64,000 bases of DNA from Solimonas_A sp052035235 (GTDB taxonomy: Bacteria; Pseudomonadota; Gammaproteobacteria; Nevskiales; Nevskiaceae): NCBI GenBank assembly GCA_052035235.1, contig JBPOHT010000051.1:22462-86461 (forward strand), given 5' to 3'. Below are positions 52,566-61,255 of the stretch, piece by piece. Each line of letters opens with the position of its first letter. Within the stretch, counting starts at the first letter, position 1. The notes under the pieces are model-generated. The model was not told the origin of the DNA and did no database searches. It worked only from the letters and a program-made list of their open reading frames with translations. The position numbers and the translations under genes are program-made.

Positions 52566-53591
52566 CTAGTCGGCCGTCTCGGCTCGGTTCATGCGCTGGC
52601 GGCGGCTCTCGCGGTATTGCACCGGCGTGATGCCCGACCAGCGCTTGAAGGCGCGGTAGAAGGTGCTGGGCTCGGAGAAGCCGGTCAGGTAGACGATGTT
52701 CTCGATCGGCTCGTCGGTGGAGCGCAGCAGCTTGCGCGCCAGGGCGTAGCGGAAGTCGGCCAGCACCTGGCTGAAGCTGGTACCGGCGCGGGACAGCTCG
52801 AAACGCAGGCGGCGGGTCGGCACGCCCAGTTCCTTGGCCACGTCCTCCAGGTCGCACTTGTCCAGTTCCAGGCGCTGGGAGAATACCTTGCGGATGCCCT
52901 CGATCAGGTCCTGGCGCTTGAGGTTGGACAGGCGCTTCTCGGCCAGTTCCTCGTGCAGCTTGAGCAGGTCCGGATCCCAGCGTGGCGAGCGGTAGGCCAG
53001 CAGGCGGGGATCGAACCAGATTTCGCTCTCGGAGGCGCCGAATTCCACCGGGCAGCCGAAGACCTTCTCGTAGTCGGCCTGGTCGATGCGGCGATCGAAG
53101 CGCAGGCGCACCTTCAGGGGGGCGAAATTGCGGTCGGTCACCGACTTGGAGAAGGCGATCAGCTCGTAGAGCACGCAGATTTCGGTATGGCGCAGCTGCG
53201 GGGCATCCAGGGCGCCGCCCTGCACCACCGCTCGCGCGCCCTGCTCATCCTGGATGATGCGCAGGTTCATGGCGTCGCTGAGCAGGCGCAGGTACTTCAG
53301 TGAGCGGCCCACGCCCTCGCCCAGGGTCTGGCTGCTGAAGATCAGGTACTCGAGGACCTCGCCGTGGAATACCGGCAGGTGCGGGCAGAGGTGCAGGCCC
53401 ACCTCCTGGTCGCCACTGACCTGCTCCACCACCTGCCAGAACAGGGTCTGCAGGGCGTGCTCGGTCCGGATATCGCGCAGGGGCAGTTTTTCGGCGTGGT
53501 AGCCCAGCTGGCGGTAGATTGCGTCTACGTCCAGCCCGGCCTTGACCATCCCTACATGGATGATCTGGAGCAGTTGCCCCGAATCCTTCAT
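52566..53591 (-). CDS. AraC-family transcriptional regulator
   Basis: A 341-aa regulator with an N-terminal arabinose-binding-like (PF12625-type) domain (about 15-200) and a C-terminal double HTH: VAKELGVPTRRLRFELSRAGTSFSQVLADFRYALARKLL then IENIVYLTGFSEPSTFYRAFKRWSGITPVQYR. This is the OruR/ArgR-like subgroup often linked to lipid or amino-acid catabolism. ATG 53591 (MKDSGQLLQIIHVGM) is chosen. It stands upstream of, and reads in the same direction as, the LuxR/fad operon but is separated from it by 325 nt. Its targets are unknown; the nearby fatty-acid genes are the natural guess. Confidence 0.85.
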   Translation of the reverse strand: MKDSGQLLQIIHVGMVKAGLDVDAIYRQLGYHAEKLPLRDIRTEHALQTLFWQVVEQVSGDQEVGLHLCPHLPVFHGEVLEYLIFSSQTLGEGVGRSLKYLRLLSDAMNLRIIQDEQGARAVVQGGALDAPQLRHTEICVLYELIAFSKSVTDRNFAPLKVRLRFDRRIDQADYEKVFGCPVEFGASESEIWFDPRLLAYRSPRWDPDLLKLHEELAEKRLSNLKRQDLIEGIRKVFSQRLELDKCDLEDVAKELGVPTRRLRFELSRAGTSFSQVLADFRYALARKLLRSTDEPIENIVYLTGFSEPSTFYRAFKRWSGITPVQYRESRRQRMNRAETAD

Positions 53592-53916
53592 CGGCTCGTC
53601 TCTCCTGCGGGCTTTATGTCGTAGTACTGGCCCTGCGGCCATTCTAGGTTTGCCGGGCGGGCAGTGTCACTTCCGGCCGCGCCGTCGATTCCAGCGCTGG
53701 ATGTCAATGTTAGCCTGCCTGACGGCCTGGCATAAGCTCAGGCGGACGGACGGGCGCCCCTGAAGAGGGGGCTGACAGGCGGAGACGGACGGGCAAAGGC
53801 CCGGGGGGAGGAGGGCCCAGGCTCAGCATGCGGGATCAGGCCGCCGGGGCGGCCGTTATCCCCGGCCTGGAAGGCGGCCGGCAGCGGGGCCGGCGCCCGA
53901 GAGAGACAGCGCCGGG
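53592..53916. other. Spacer without gene, GC-rich hairpins
   Basis: A 325-nt region holding the promoter side of the AraC gene (left) and the 3' end of the LuxR-type gene (right). Hairpin-prone GC-rich runs occur at about 53841-53900 (GCCGCC-GG-GGCGGC and GGCCGG repeats) without a T tract. No ORF with coding character is seen. Confidence 0.5.
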
Positions 53917-54177
53917 TCAGACCCGGGCGAGGTAGAACTCCACCGCGCGGCGGCGGCTGCCGACGCCGAACTTGGAGTAGATGTTGCGCAGGTGGTGCTT
54001 CACGGTGTTGATCGACACCTTCAGCGAGTCCGCGATCTCCTTGTCCATCATCTTGCGCGACAGGCAGTCCAGAACCTCGCGCTCGCGCGGGGTCAGCGGC
54101 TCGGTCGTCGGCATGGCCGGGCTGCCCATGCGTCCGGCGTCGGACCGCAGTGTCCAGGAAGAAAGATTCGTATCCAT
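53917..54177 (-). CDS. HTH-only LuxR-family regulator
   Basis: An 86-aa protein made of little more than a GerE/LuxR HTH (about residues 25-86): LTPREREVLDCLSRKMMDKEIADSLKVSINTVKHHLRNIYSKFGV. It has no receiver or ligand domain; the short Ser/Thr-rich N-terminus is unlike any sensor. ATG 54177 lies 2 nt after the enoyl-CoA hydratase stop; an in-frame TTG two codons upstream would overlap it. Being the last gene of the fad-type operon, it probably regulates the operon itself or a related one. How it senses a signal is not evident. Confidence 0.8.
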   Translation of the reverse strand: MDTNLSSWTLRSDAGRMGSPAMPTTEPLTPREREVLDCLSRKMMDKEIADSLKVSINTVKHHLRNIYSKFGVGSRRRAVEFYLARV

Positions 54178-54179
54178 GA

Positions 54180-54980
54180 TCAACGCCCCTTGAAGTCCGG
54201 CTTGCGCTTCTGCACGAAAGCCATCGCACCTTCCATGAAATCCTGGGACTGGCCGCAGTCACGCTGCAGGTCGCTCTCCAGGTCCAACTGCTTGTCCAGC
54301 TCGTTGTCGGCGGCGGCGTGGATCGCGCGCTTGATGCGCTCGATCGCCACGGCCGGGCCCGCAGCCAGGCGCTGGGCCATGCCCATCACCGTGGGCATCA
54401 GTTGCTCGTCGTCCACCACGCTCCAGATCAGGCCCCATTCCTTGGCCTGCTCGGCCGAGAGCTTCTCGCCCATCAGGGCCAGGCCCATGGCGCGCTGCGG
54501 GCCGATGGCGCGCGGCAGGATCCAGGTGCCACCGGCATCGGGGATCAGGCCGACGTTGACGAAGGCCTGCAGGAAGGAGGCGGAGCGTGCAGCCACGGTG
54601 AGGTCGGCCATCAGCGCCAGGTTGGCGCCGGCGCCAGCGGCCACGCCGTTGACCGCGGCGATGATCGGCTTGGGCAGCTCGCGCATCTTCAGGATCAGCG
54701 GGTTGTAGTAGCGGTCCAGCACGAAGCCGAGATCCAGGCGCCCCTGCAGGTCCAGCGGCGGGTTGTCGCTGGTGGCCGCCAGGTCGGCGCCGGTGGAGAA
54801 GCCGCGGCCCTCGCCGGTCAGCACCAGGGCGCGCACGGCCTCGTCGGCCGCGGCGGCGTCGAAGGCCTGGCCCAGTTCCTCCATCAGCTCCAGCGTCATG
54901 GCGTTGAGCGCCTTGGGCCGGTTGAAGCTGATGACGGCGATGCCCTGCTCGACGCGGTAAAGGATGTTGTGGAAAGCCAT
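54180..54980 (-). CDS. Enoyl-CoA hydratase/isomerase (PaaG-like)
   Basis: A 266-aa crotonase-fold enzyme. The oxyanion-hole segments GRGFSTGADLA and NGVAAGAGANLALMADLTVAA and the Asp-containing FVNVGLIPDAGGTWILPRAIG motif resemble PaaG-type isomerases, where the Asp replaces the Glu used by classical hydratases. It acts on acyl-CoA intermediates in the cytoplasm. It follows the aldehyde dehydrogenase gene by 8 nt in an operon with FadB-like and thiolase genes. Confidence 0.88.
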   Translation of the reverse strand: MAFHNILYRVEQGIAVISFNRPKALNAMTLELMEELGQAFDAAAADEAVRALVLTGEGRGFSTGADLAATSDNPPLDLQGRLDLGFVLDRYYNPLILKMRELPKPIIAAVNGVAAGAGANLALMADLTVAARSASFLQAFVNVGLIPDAGGTWILPRAIGPQRAMGLALMGEKLSAEQAKEWGLIWSVVDDEQLMPTVMGMAQRLAAGPAVAIERIKRAIHAAADNELDKQLDLESDLQRDCGQSQDFMEGAMAFVQKRKPDFKGR

Positions 54981-54988
54981 GGAGGTCT

Positions 54989-56467
54989 TTAGAGCTGTTC
55001 GCGACGCGGACGGTTGTGCAGCATGAAGCCCAGTACCCAGGCGGCCAGTGCGCCGAACGGCGGACGCAGGAACACGCTGGCCTTGGTCAGCTTGCTCATG
55101 AACAGCACGGGCTTGAGGTGAGAGAAGCGATCAAAGCCGGCCTGGCCGTGATAGGCACCGATGCCGCTGGCGCCTACGCCGCCGAAAGGCAGGTTGTGCT
55201 GGATGGCGTGGTAACCGCAGCCATTGATGCTGACGCCGCCGGAGATGGTGCGCTTGAGCACGCGGTCCACCTCGGCGCTGCGATTGCTGAAGAAGTACAG
55301 GGCCAGTGGACGGTCGCCTGCGTTGACGTGCGCCAGCGCCGAATCCAGCGTCTGGTAGCCCAGCACCGGCAGCACGGGCCCGAAGATTTCCTCACGGCAC
55401 AGCGTGGTATCCGTGGGGCAGTCCGAGACCAGCGTCGGCGGGAACACGCGGTTGTCGGGGCCGAAGCTCTCGTTGGCGGGGTTGAAGGTTTCCACCTTCG
55501 CACCCCGGCCCCGCGCCTCTTCCACCCAGTCCGACAGACGCGTCCAGTCGCTCTTGATCAGCACGCGGCCGTAGTCGGGGTTGTCCACCAGCTTCGGATA
55601 GAAGGACTTGATGGCGTTGCGGGCGTGCTGCAGGAACTCCGGAACAGACGCTTCCGGCACCATGGCGTAGTCGCCGGTGACGCAGGTCTGCCCGGCGTTG
55701 AGGAACTTGGTCTGGACGATGGTCTCGGCCGCCGTCTTGAGATCGTAGCCCTCGCCGACGATGGCGGGGCACTTGCCGCCCAGCTCCAGCGTCACCGGCA
55801 CTAGGTTCTCGGCGGCGTCGCGCATGATCAGCTTGCCCACGCGCGTGGAGCCGGTGAACACCAGGTGATCGAAGGGCAGCTTGGAGAACTGCTTGGCCAC
55901 GCTGCTGTCACCGGTCACCACCGCCACCTGCTCCTCCGGGTACAGGCGGGAGACGATCTGGCGCATCAGCTCAGTGCTGCGCGGCGTCAGGCTGGAGGGC
56001 TTCATCATCACGTGGTTGCCGGCCGCGATGGCGCCCACTACCGGCGACAGCGTGGTCATCACCGGGTAGTTGTAGGCACCGATCACGCCGATCACGCCCA
56101 GCGGTTGCGGCATCAGCGCCGCGCGGCTGGGCAGGAACTGCCAGTTGGCCGAGACGCGGCGGGTGCGCATCCAGGACTTGAGCTTGGCCTGCGCATGGCG
56201 CAGGTCGTCGATCACCACGAACAGTTCTAGCAGCGATTCCTGGCGCGCACGGCCACCGAAATCGGCGGCCATGGCATTGGCCAGGGCCAGGCGCTGGTCC
56301 ATCAGCGCCTGCTCCAGCTTGCGCAGCATCTCGCGGCGCTGCGTTAGCGAGGAGGGTTCACCCCGTGCCTGGAATGCTGCCCTCTGGCGGGCGAGAAGGC
56401 CCGACAGTGGGTTGTCGTTGGCCGCCAGCGCGACCACCTTGGTTACGGACTCAGCGACGGCGGACAT
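54989..56467 (-). CDS. Aldehyde dehydrogenase (coniferyl-aldehyde type)
   Basis: A 492-aa NAD(P)-dependent aldehyde dehydrogenase with Glu228 in VTLELGGK and catalytic Cys262 in NAGQTCVTGDY; INGCGYHAIQHNLPFGGVGASGIGAYHG is typical of the CalB/class 3 group. A hydrophobic C-terminal stretch (PPFGALAAWVLGFMLHN) suggests membrane association, as in fatty-aldehyde dehydrogenases. It may oxidise long-chain or aromatic aldehydes to acids for the adjacent beta-oxidation genes. It lies 33 nt after the FadB-like gene. Confidence 0.88.
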   Translation of the reverse strand: MSAVAESVTKVVALAANDNPLSGLLARQRAAFQARGEPSSLTQRREMLRKLEQALMDQRLALANAMAADFGGRARQESLLELFVVIDDLRHAQAKLKSWMRTRRVSANWQFLPSRAALMPQPLGVIGVIGAYNYPVMTTLSPVVGAIAAGNHVMMKPSSLTPRSTELMRQIVSRLYPEEQVAVVTGDSSVAKQFSKLPFDHLVFTGSTRVGKLIMRDAAENLVPVTLELGGKCPAIVGEGYDLKTAAETIVQTKFLNAGQTCVTGDYAMVPEASVPEFLQHARNAIKSFYPKLVDNPDYGRVLIKSDWTRLSDWVEEARGRGAKVETFNPANESFGPDNRVFPPTLVSDCPTDTTLCREEIFGPVLPVLGYQTLDSALAHVNAGDRPLALYFFSNRSAEVDRVLKRTISGGVSINGCGYHAIQHNLPFGGVGASGIGAYHGQAGFDRFSHLKPVLFMSKLTKASVFLRPPFGALAAWVLGFMLHNRPRREQL

Positions 56468-56500
56468 GAGACGACTCCTCCTCGTTTTATCGAAGGGCTG

Positions 56501-58657
56501 TTAGCCCTTCTTGTAGAACAGCTCGCCGGACGCACCGCGTGCCTTCAGCCACTCGGAGGGTTCGAAACGCGGACCCCAGGCAGCAGCCAGGCGTGAGCAC
56601 TCGTCAGCGAATGCCTTTGCTCCCTGCGTGTCGATGTAGGACAGCGTGCCGCCGGTCCAGGCCGGATAGCCGATGCCGAGGATCGAGCCGATGTCGGCGT
56701 CGATCGGGCTGGCGATGACGCCTTCCTCGAAGCAGCGCGCCGTCTCCAGCGCCATGATCGTCAGGAAGCGCGACTTCACCTCGGCCAGCGTCGGCTGCTC
56801 GGCCTTCACCGGGAAGGCGTCCTTGAGACCTTTCCACAGCTTCTTGCCGCCGCCTTCCGGATAGTCATAGAAGCCGGCGCCGAAGCGGCGGCCCGCGCGC
56901 TTGAGCTGATCCACCATGAGGTCCACCACCGGGCGGCCGAGCTTGCCGCGGTACTTCTCCGGCAGGTTGTCGGCTTCCTGCTGCTTGTAGATGCTCTGCT
57001 GCAGGAACATGGTGACCTCGTCGGACACCGCGAGCGGGCCCACCGGGAAGCCGGCGAGCTTGGCGCCGTTCTCGATCAGCGTCGGCTCGATGCCGTCGAG
57101 CAGCATCTTCTGGCCTTCCGAGCAGAAGGTGCCGAACACGCGGCTGGTGTAGAAGCCCGGGAAGTCGCGCACGACGATCGGCGTCTTCTTGATCTGGGCG
57201 ACGTAGTCCAGGGCCTTGGCCAGGGTCTCGTCCGAGGTCTGCTCGCCGAGGATGATCTCGACCAGCGGCATCTTCTCGACCGGCGAGAAGAAGTGGATGC
57301 CGATGAACTGCGCCGGGCGCTTGGACGCCTTGGCCAGGCCGGTGATCGGCAGCGTGGAGGTGTTGGAGCCGAAGGTGGCGGTCGCGGGGATCACGGCCTC
57401 GGTCTTGGCCGTGACGTCGGCCTTGATCTCGCGCTTCTCGAACACGGCCTCGACGATCAGGTCGCAGCCTTCTAGGTCGGCATAGTCGGCGGTGGCCTTG
57501 ATGCGGCCCAGGATGGCGTCGATCTTGTCCTGGGTGGTCTTGCCCTTGGCCAGGTCCTTGGCCTGCAGCGCCTTGATGCCGTCCAGGCCCTTCTGCGCCT
57601 GCTCCAGCGTGGAGTCGAGCAGCACCACCTGGATGCCGGCCTTGGCGGAAACATGCGCCACGCCCGCGCCCATCATGCCGGCACCGAGCACGCCGAGCTT
57701 CTGCACCTTGGACTTGGCGACGCCCTTGGGGCGGCTGACCAGCTTGTCGGCCAGGCCCTTGTTGATGAACATCGTGCGGATCAGGTTGCGCGCCACGGCG
57801 CCGGACAGCAGCTTGCCGAAGTACTTGCTCTCGATGCGCAGGCCGGTGTCCATCGGCACCTGGGTGCCTTCGAACACGCAGGACAGGATGGCGTTGGGCG
57901 CCGGGTAGTTGCCGTTGGTGTTGGCCGAGGTCAGCGCGTTGCCGGCGACGAAGGTCTGGTTGGCGTGCGCGGCCATGGGGCCGGCACCGCCGGGGACGCG
58001 GAAGTTCTTCTTGTCCCAGGGCTGCTCGGCGCTGGGCGTGGCCAGCAGCCACTCGCGCGCCTTCTCCAGCACCTGGTCCGCCGGAGCGGTGGCGTGGACG
58101 ATGCCGAGCTTGAGCGCTTCGGCCGGCTTCACCTGCTTGCCCTGCAGCAGCAGCGGCAGCGAGTTGGGGATGCCGATCAGGCGCGGCAGGCGCTGGGTGC
58201 CGCCGGCGCCCGGCAGCAGGCCGACGTTGACTTCCGGCAGGCCGACAACGGCCTTGGGGTCATCGCTCAGCACGCGGTAGTGGCAGGCCAGGCACAGCTC
58301 CAGGCCGCCGCCCAGGGCCAGGCCGTTGATCGCGGCAGCAAAGGGCTTGCCGCTGGTCTCGATGCGGCGGAACAGGGCGGAGAGCTCGAACGAGGCCTTG
58401 GAGCCCTCGACGGCATCGATGCCCTTGTCGAAGGCGGTGACCAGGTCCTTCAGGTCGGCGCCGGCGACGAAGGCGCCCGCCTTGCCGGAGGTGAGGATGG
58501 CGCCCTTGATGGCGGCGTCGCTGGCGATGCGCTCGACGGCCTGGGCCAGCTCGGCGGTGAATTCTGGCGTGATGACGTTCATCGGGCGCTCGGGCACGTC
58601 GATGGTCAGGATGGCGAAGCCGTTGCGGTCGAGATCGAATTTCAGTGCGGTAGTCAT
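56501..58657 (-). CDS. FadB/FadJ-type multifunctional beta-oxidation protein
   Basis: A 718-aa fusion of an N-terminal enoyl-CoA hydratase (about 1-190; AGAFVAGADLKDL, LPEVNVGLLPGAGGTQRLPRLIG with the catalytic Glu pair) and a C-terminal 3-hydroxyacyl-CoA dehydrogenase with NAD motif LGVLGAGMMGAG (about 318) and GIHFFSPVEKMPLVEI. The SNTSTLPI and DFPGFYTSRV segments fit. ATG 58657 (MTTALKFDL) is chosen. It is immediately downstream of the thiolase gene (32 nt), so both form a fatty-acid oxidation complex. FadJ-type rather than FadB is favoured by gene order but not certain. Confidence 0.93.
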   Translation of the reverse strand: MTTALKFDLDRNGFAILTIDVPERPMNVITPEFTAELAQAVERIASDAAIKGAILTSGKAGAFVAGADLKDLVTAFDKGIDAVEGSKASFELSALFRRIETSGKPFAAAINGLALGGGLELCLACHYRVLSDDPKAVVGLPEVNVGLLPGAGGTQRLPRLIGIPNSLPLLLQGKQVKPAEALKLGIVHATAPADQVLEKAREWLLATPSAEQPWDKKNFRVPGGAGPMAAHANQTFVAGNALTSANTNGNYPAPNAILSCVFEGTQVPMDTGLRIESKYFGKLLSGAVARNLIRTMFINKGLADKLVSRPKGVAKSKVQKLGVLGAGMMGAGVAHVSAKAGIQVVLLDSTLEQAQKGLDGIKALQAKDLAKGKTTQDKIDAILGRIKATADYADLEGCDLIVEAVFEKREIKADVTAKTEAVIPATATFGSNTSTLPITGLAKASKRPAQFIGIHFFSPVEKMPLVEIILGEQTSDETLAKALDYVAQIKKTPIVVRDFPGFYTSRVFGTFCSEGQKMLLDGIEPTLIENGAKLAGFPVGPLAVSDEVTMFLQQSIYKQQEADNLPEKYRGKLGRPVVDLMVDQLKRAGRRFGAGFYDYPEGGGKKLWKGLKDAFPVKAEQPTLAEVKSRFLTIMALETARCFEEGVIASPIDADIGSILGIGYPAWTGGTLSYIDTQGAKAFADECSRLAAAWGPRFEPSEWLKARGASGELFYKKG

Positions 58658-58689
58658 GTTCTGGTAAATCCGTTTGTTCGGTGGCGGCT

Positions 58690-59898
58690 TCAGACGAGCT
58701 CGATGATGGCGGCGTTGCCCATGCCGGCGCCGACGCAGAGCGTGCACAGCGCGGTGGACTTGCCGGTGCGCTCGAGTTCGTCGAGCACGGTGCCGACGAT
58801 GATGGCGCCGGTGGCGCCCAGCGGATGGCCCATGGCAATGGCGCCGCCGTTGGCGTTGACCACGTCATGCGAGATGCCCATGTCGCGCATGAAGCGCATG
58901 GCCACCGAGGCGAAGGCCTCGTTGATTTCCCACAGGTCGATGTCGCTGACCTTCATGCCGGCCAGCTTCAGTGCCTTGTGCGACACAGCGGCGGGGCCGG
59001 TGAGCATGATGCAGGGCTCGGAGCCGATGGCGGCAAAGCTGCGGATGCGGGCGCGCGGCTTGAGGCCCGCCTTCTGGCCGAATTCCTTGGTGCCGATCAG
59101 GATGCCGCAGGAGCCATCGACGATGCCGCTGGAGTTGCCGCCGGTGTGCACGTGGTTGATCGACTCCACCTGCGGATAGCGCTGGATCGCCACGGCGTCG
59201 AAGCCGGCCTGCTGGCCCAGCATCTCGAACGAGGCCTTGAGCTTGCCCAGGTCCGCCACGGTGGTGCCGGCGCGGATGTGCTCGTCGCGGTCCAGCACGA
59301 CCTGGCCGATGACGTCGCGCACCGGCAGGATCGAGCGGCTGAAGCGGCCTTCCGCCCAGGCCTGCGCGGCGCGGCGCTGGCTCTCCACGGCGAAGCTGTC
59401 CACGTCCTCGCGCGAGTAGCCGTCGAGCGTGGCGATGAGATCGGCGCTGATGCCCTGCGGCACGAAGTTCACGGTGGGGGCGAAGGACGGATCGGTGGGC
59501 CAGGAGCCGCCGTCGGAACCCATCGCCACGCGCGACATCGACTCAACACCACCGCCGATCACGGCCGGCGCCATGCCGGACATGACACGCGCCGCAGCCA
59601 GGCTCACGGCCTCCAGGCCCGAGCCGCAGAAGCGGTTGACCTGCACGCCCGACACGGTCTCGGCGTAGCCGGCGTTGAGCGCCATGGAGCGCGGCAGCAC
59701 CGCGCCCTGCTCGCTGACCGGGGAGACGATGCCCATGATCACATCGTCCACCAGCGAGGTATCGAGCTGGTTGCGGTCACGCAGGGCCTTGAGCACCTGG
59801 GTGCCGAGCTGCAGCGGGGTGATCTCGTGCAGTGCACCGTCGGTGCGGCCCTTGCCGCGGGGGGTGCGGACGTGGTCGTAGATGAAGGCTTCGGTCAT
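58690..59898 (-). CDS. Acetyl-CoA acyltransferase (thiolase)
   Basis: A 402-aa thiolase with nucleophile Cys91 (NRFCGSGLEAV), the WEINEAFA motif, GHPLGATGA with His, and the second Cys in LCVGAGMGNAAI. It performs the last beta-oxidation step on 3-ketoacyl-CoA. It is first gene of the minus-strand unit thiolase-FadB-like-ALDH-ECH-LuxR, so its upstream region 59899-60214 should hold the promoter. Confidence 0.95.
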   Translation of the reverse strand: MTEAFIYDHVRTPRGKGRTDGALHEITPLQLGTQVLKALRDRNQLDTSLVDDVIMGIVSPVSEQGAVLPRSMALNAGYAETVSGVQVNRFCGSGLEAVSLAAARVMSGMAPAVIGGGVESMSRVAMGSDGGSWPTDPSFAPTVNFVPQGISADLIATLDGYSREDVDSFAVESQRRAAQAWAEGRFSRSILPVRDVIGQVVLDRDEHIRAGTTVADLGKLKASFEMLGQQAGFDAVAIQRYPQVESINHVHTGGNSSGIVDGSCGILIGTKEFGQKAGLKPRARIRSFAAIGSEPCIMLTGPAAVSHKALKLAGMKVSDIDLWEINEAFASVAMRFMRDMGISHDVVNANGGAIAMGHPLGATGAIIVGTVLDELERTGKSTALCTLCVGAGMGNAAIIELV

Positions 59899-60214
59899 GG
59901 CTTTCTCGGGTTAAGTAAAAAATTTCTTGATCTGTCCCCTCTCCCGCCTGCGGACGAGGGGAATGGAATCGCTACTGGAAGCCCGCAGCGGTCTCGGCGC
60001 CGGGCTGTGTCTTCATGGCCGGGAATGCTGCCGTCCGTCGCCACCTGCGGGAATGAGGCCAGGGGACAAGCAGTTAATGATTTCGGCCAGATGACGGCCA
60101 GGAAGCAAGGCTCCATAGGCTCTTCTGCGAGGGAGAAACCGGAAAAATGACGTTTTCGGCCAACTCACTGATAATTGCGGCCAAACCTGCCTGGCTGTTC
60201 CCGGAGCCCGATCC
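59899..60214. promoter_or_regulatory. Divergent control region thiolase/AraC gene with CGGCCA sites
   Basis: A 316-nt spacer without a gene. It holds a REP-like palindrome at 59936-59961 and, toward the AraC gene, four direct CGGCCA motifs at 60084, 60095, 60157 and 60178 (spacings 11, 62 and 21 nt). The last two extend to CGGCCAA. The spacings are close to whole helical turns, as expected for AraC-type operators. Confidence 0.5.
59936..59961. repeat. REP-like palindrome, single copy
   Basis: CCCCTCTCCCGC-CTG-CGGACGAGGGG, imperfect compared with other copies, 38 nt upstream of the thiolase start on the minus strand. Confidence 0.75.
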
Positions 60215-61255
60215 ATGCCTGTCGCCGAAGTACGCCGTCCGGTCATCAGCGCCCAGCTGCTCACGCGGCTCGGGGCCGAGCGCGGCCTGCCGGTGGAGGC
60301 CTGCCTGCGCAACACCGGCATCGACGCCGCCGACCTCTCCAATCCGGCGACCGAAATCACCGCCGCGCAGGAGCTGCAGCTGATCCGCAACCTGCTGGCA
60401 GGGCTCGGGCCCGCAGCAAGCCAGGGCCTGGGCCTGGATGCCGGCCTGCGCTATCACCTCTCGGCCTACGGCATCTGGGGATTCGCGCTGATCAGCAGCC
60501 CCAATTTCCGCAGCGCCGCGGAGATCGCAGTGCGCTACCTGGACCTGTCCTATGCCTTCGCACGCTACCGCCTGGAGAACGTCGGCAAGGATTTGCTGAT
60601 CGTGCTCGATGACAGCGACGTGCCGGAGGACCTGCGCCAGTTCCTGGTGGAGCGCGACTTCGCCGCCTGGGCCAATGCCGCCTGGGAGATGCGGCCCGGC
60701 GGCTTCCCCGGCCGCAGCGCGCAGTTCCGCTTTCCGCGGCCCGACTACGCCTGGCGCTTCGACAAGCTCTGCGGTGTGCGCCCCAGCTTCGAGGCGCCGC
60801 TCAACGCGATCCTGATCGCCGCCAAGGATCTCGACGCGCCGCTGCCGCAGGCCAACCCGATGATGGCGCGCATGTGCGAGGAGCAGTGCCGCCAGTTGCT
60901 GGCCAAGCGCAGCGTGCGCTCCGGCCTCGCCGGCCAGATCCGCGACCGCCTGCTGCGCAACCCGGGTGAGATGCCGTCGCTGGAAACCGTGGCGGAGGAA
61001 CTGCACATGGCCTCGCGCAGCCTGCGCCGCCGGCTCGACGAGGAGGGCACCACCTTCCGCGCACTGGTGGACGAGGTGCGCCAGGCGCTGGCGGAGGAGC
61101 TGCTGCTGTCCGCACACATGAAGCTGGCCGAGATCGCCAGCCGCCTGGGCTACACCGAGCCCGCGGCCTTCATCAGTGCCTTCAAGCGCTGGAAGGGCAT
61201 GTCGCCCACGGCGTATCGCAAGCTCAAGCGGCCTGGGACGGAAGCGGCGGACTAG
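60215..61255 (+). CDS. AraC-family transcriptional regulator
   Basis: A 346-aa regulator with the same architecture as the one at 52566-53591: N-terminal PF12625-like domain (about 15-200; YGIWGFALISSPNFRSAAEIAVRYLDLSYAF) and C-terminal HTH pair (LETVAEELHMASRSLRRRLDEEGTTF and LAEIASRLGYTEPAAFISAFKRWKGMSP). It is divergent from the thiolase operon and convergent with the SDR gene, whose stop codon shares its TAG (CTAG). Direct regulation of the fad-type operon through the phased CGGCCA sites is inferred. Confidence 0.87.
   Translation: MPVAEVRRPVISAQLLTRLGAERGLPVEACLRNTGIDAADLSNPATEITAAQELQLIRNLLAGLGPAASQGLGLDAGLRYHLSAYGIWGFALISSPNFRSAAEIAVRYLDLSYAFARYRLENVGKDLLIVLDDSDVPEDLRQFLVERDFAAWANAAWEMRPGGFPGRSAQFRFPRPDYAWRFDKLCGVRPSFEAPLNAILIAAKDLDAPLPQANPMMARMCEEQCRQLLAKRSVRSGLAGQIRDRLLRNPGEMPSLETVAEELHMASRSLRRRLDEEGTTFRALVDEVRQALAEELLLSAHMKLAEIASRLGYTEPAAFISAFKRWKGMSPTAYRKLKRPGTEAAD

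Noticed and set aside
52566..53591. AraC gene as part of the fad-type operon
   Set aside because: It is on the same strand, but 325 nt with GC-rich hairpins separate it from the HTH-only LuxR gene, so a separate transcript is more likely.
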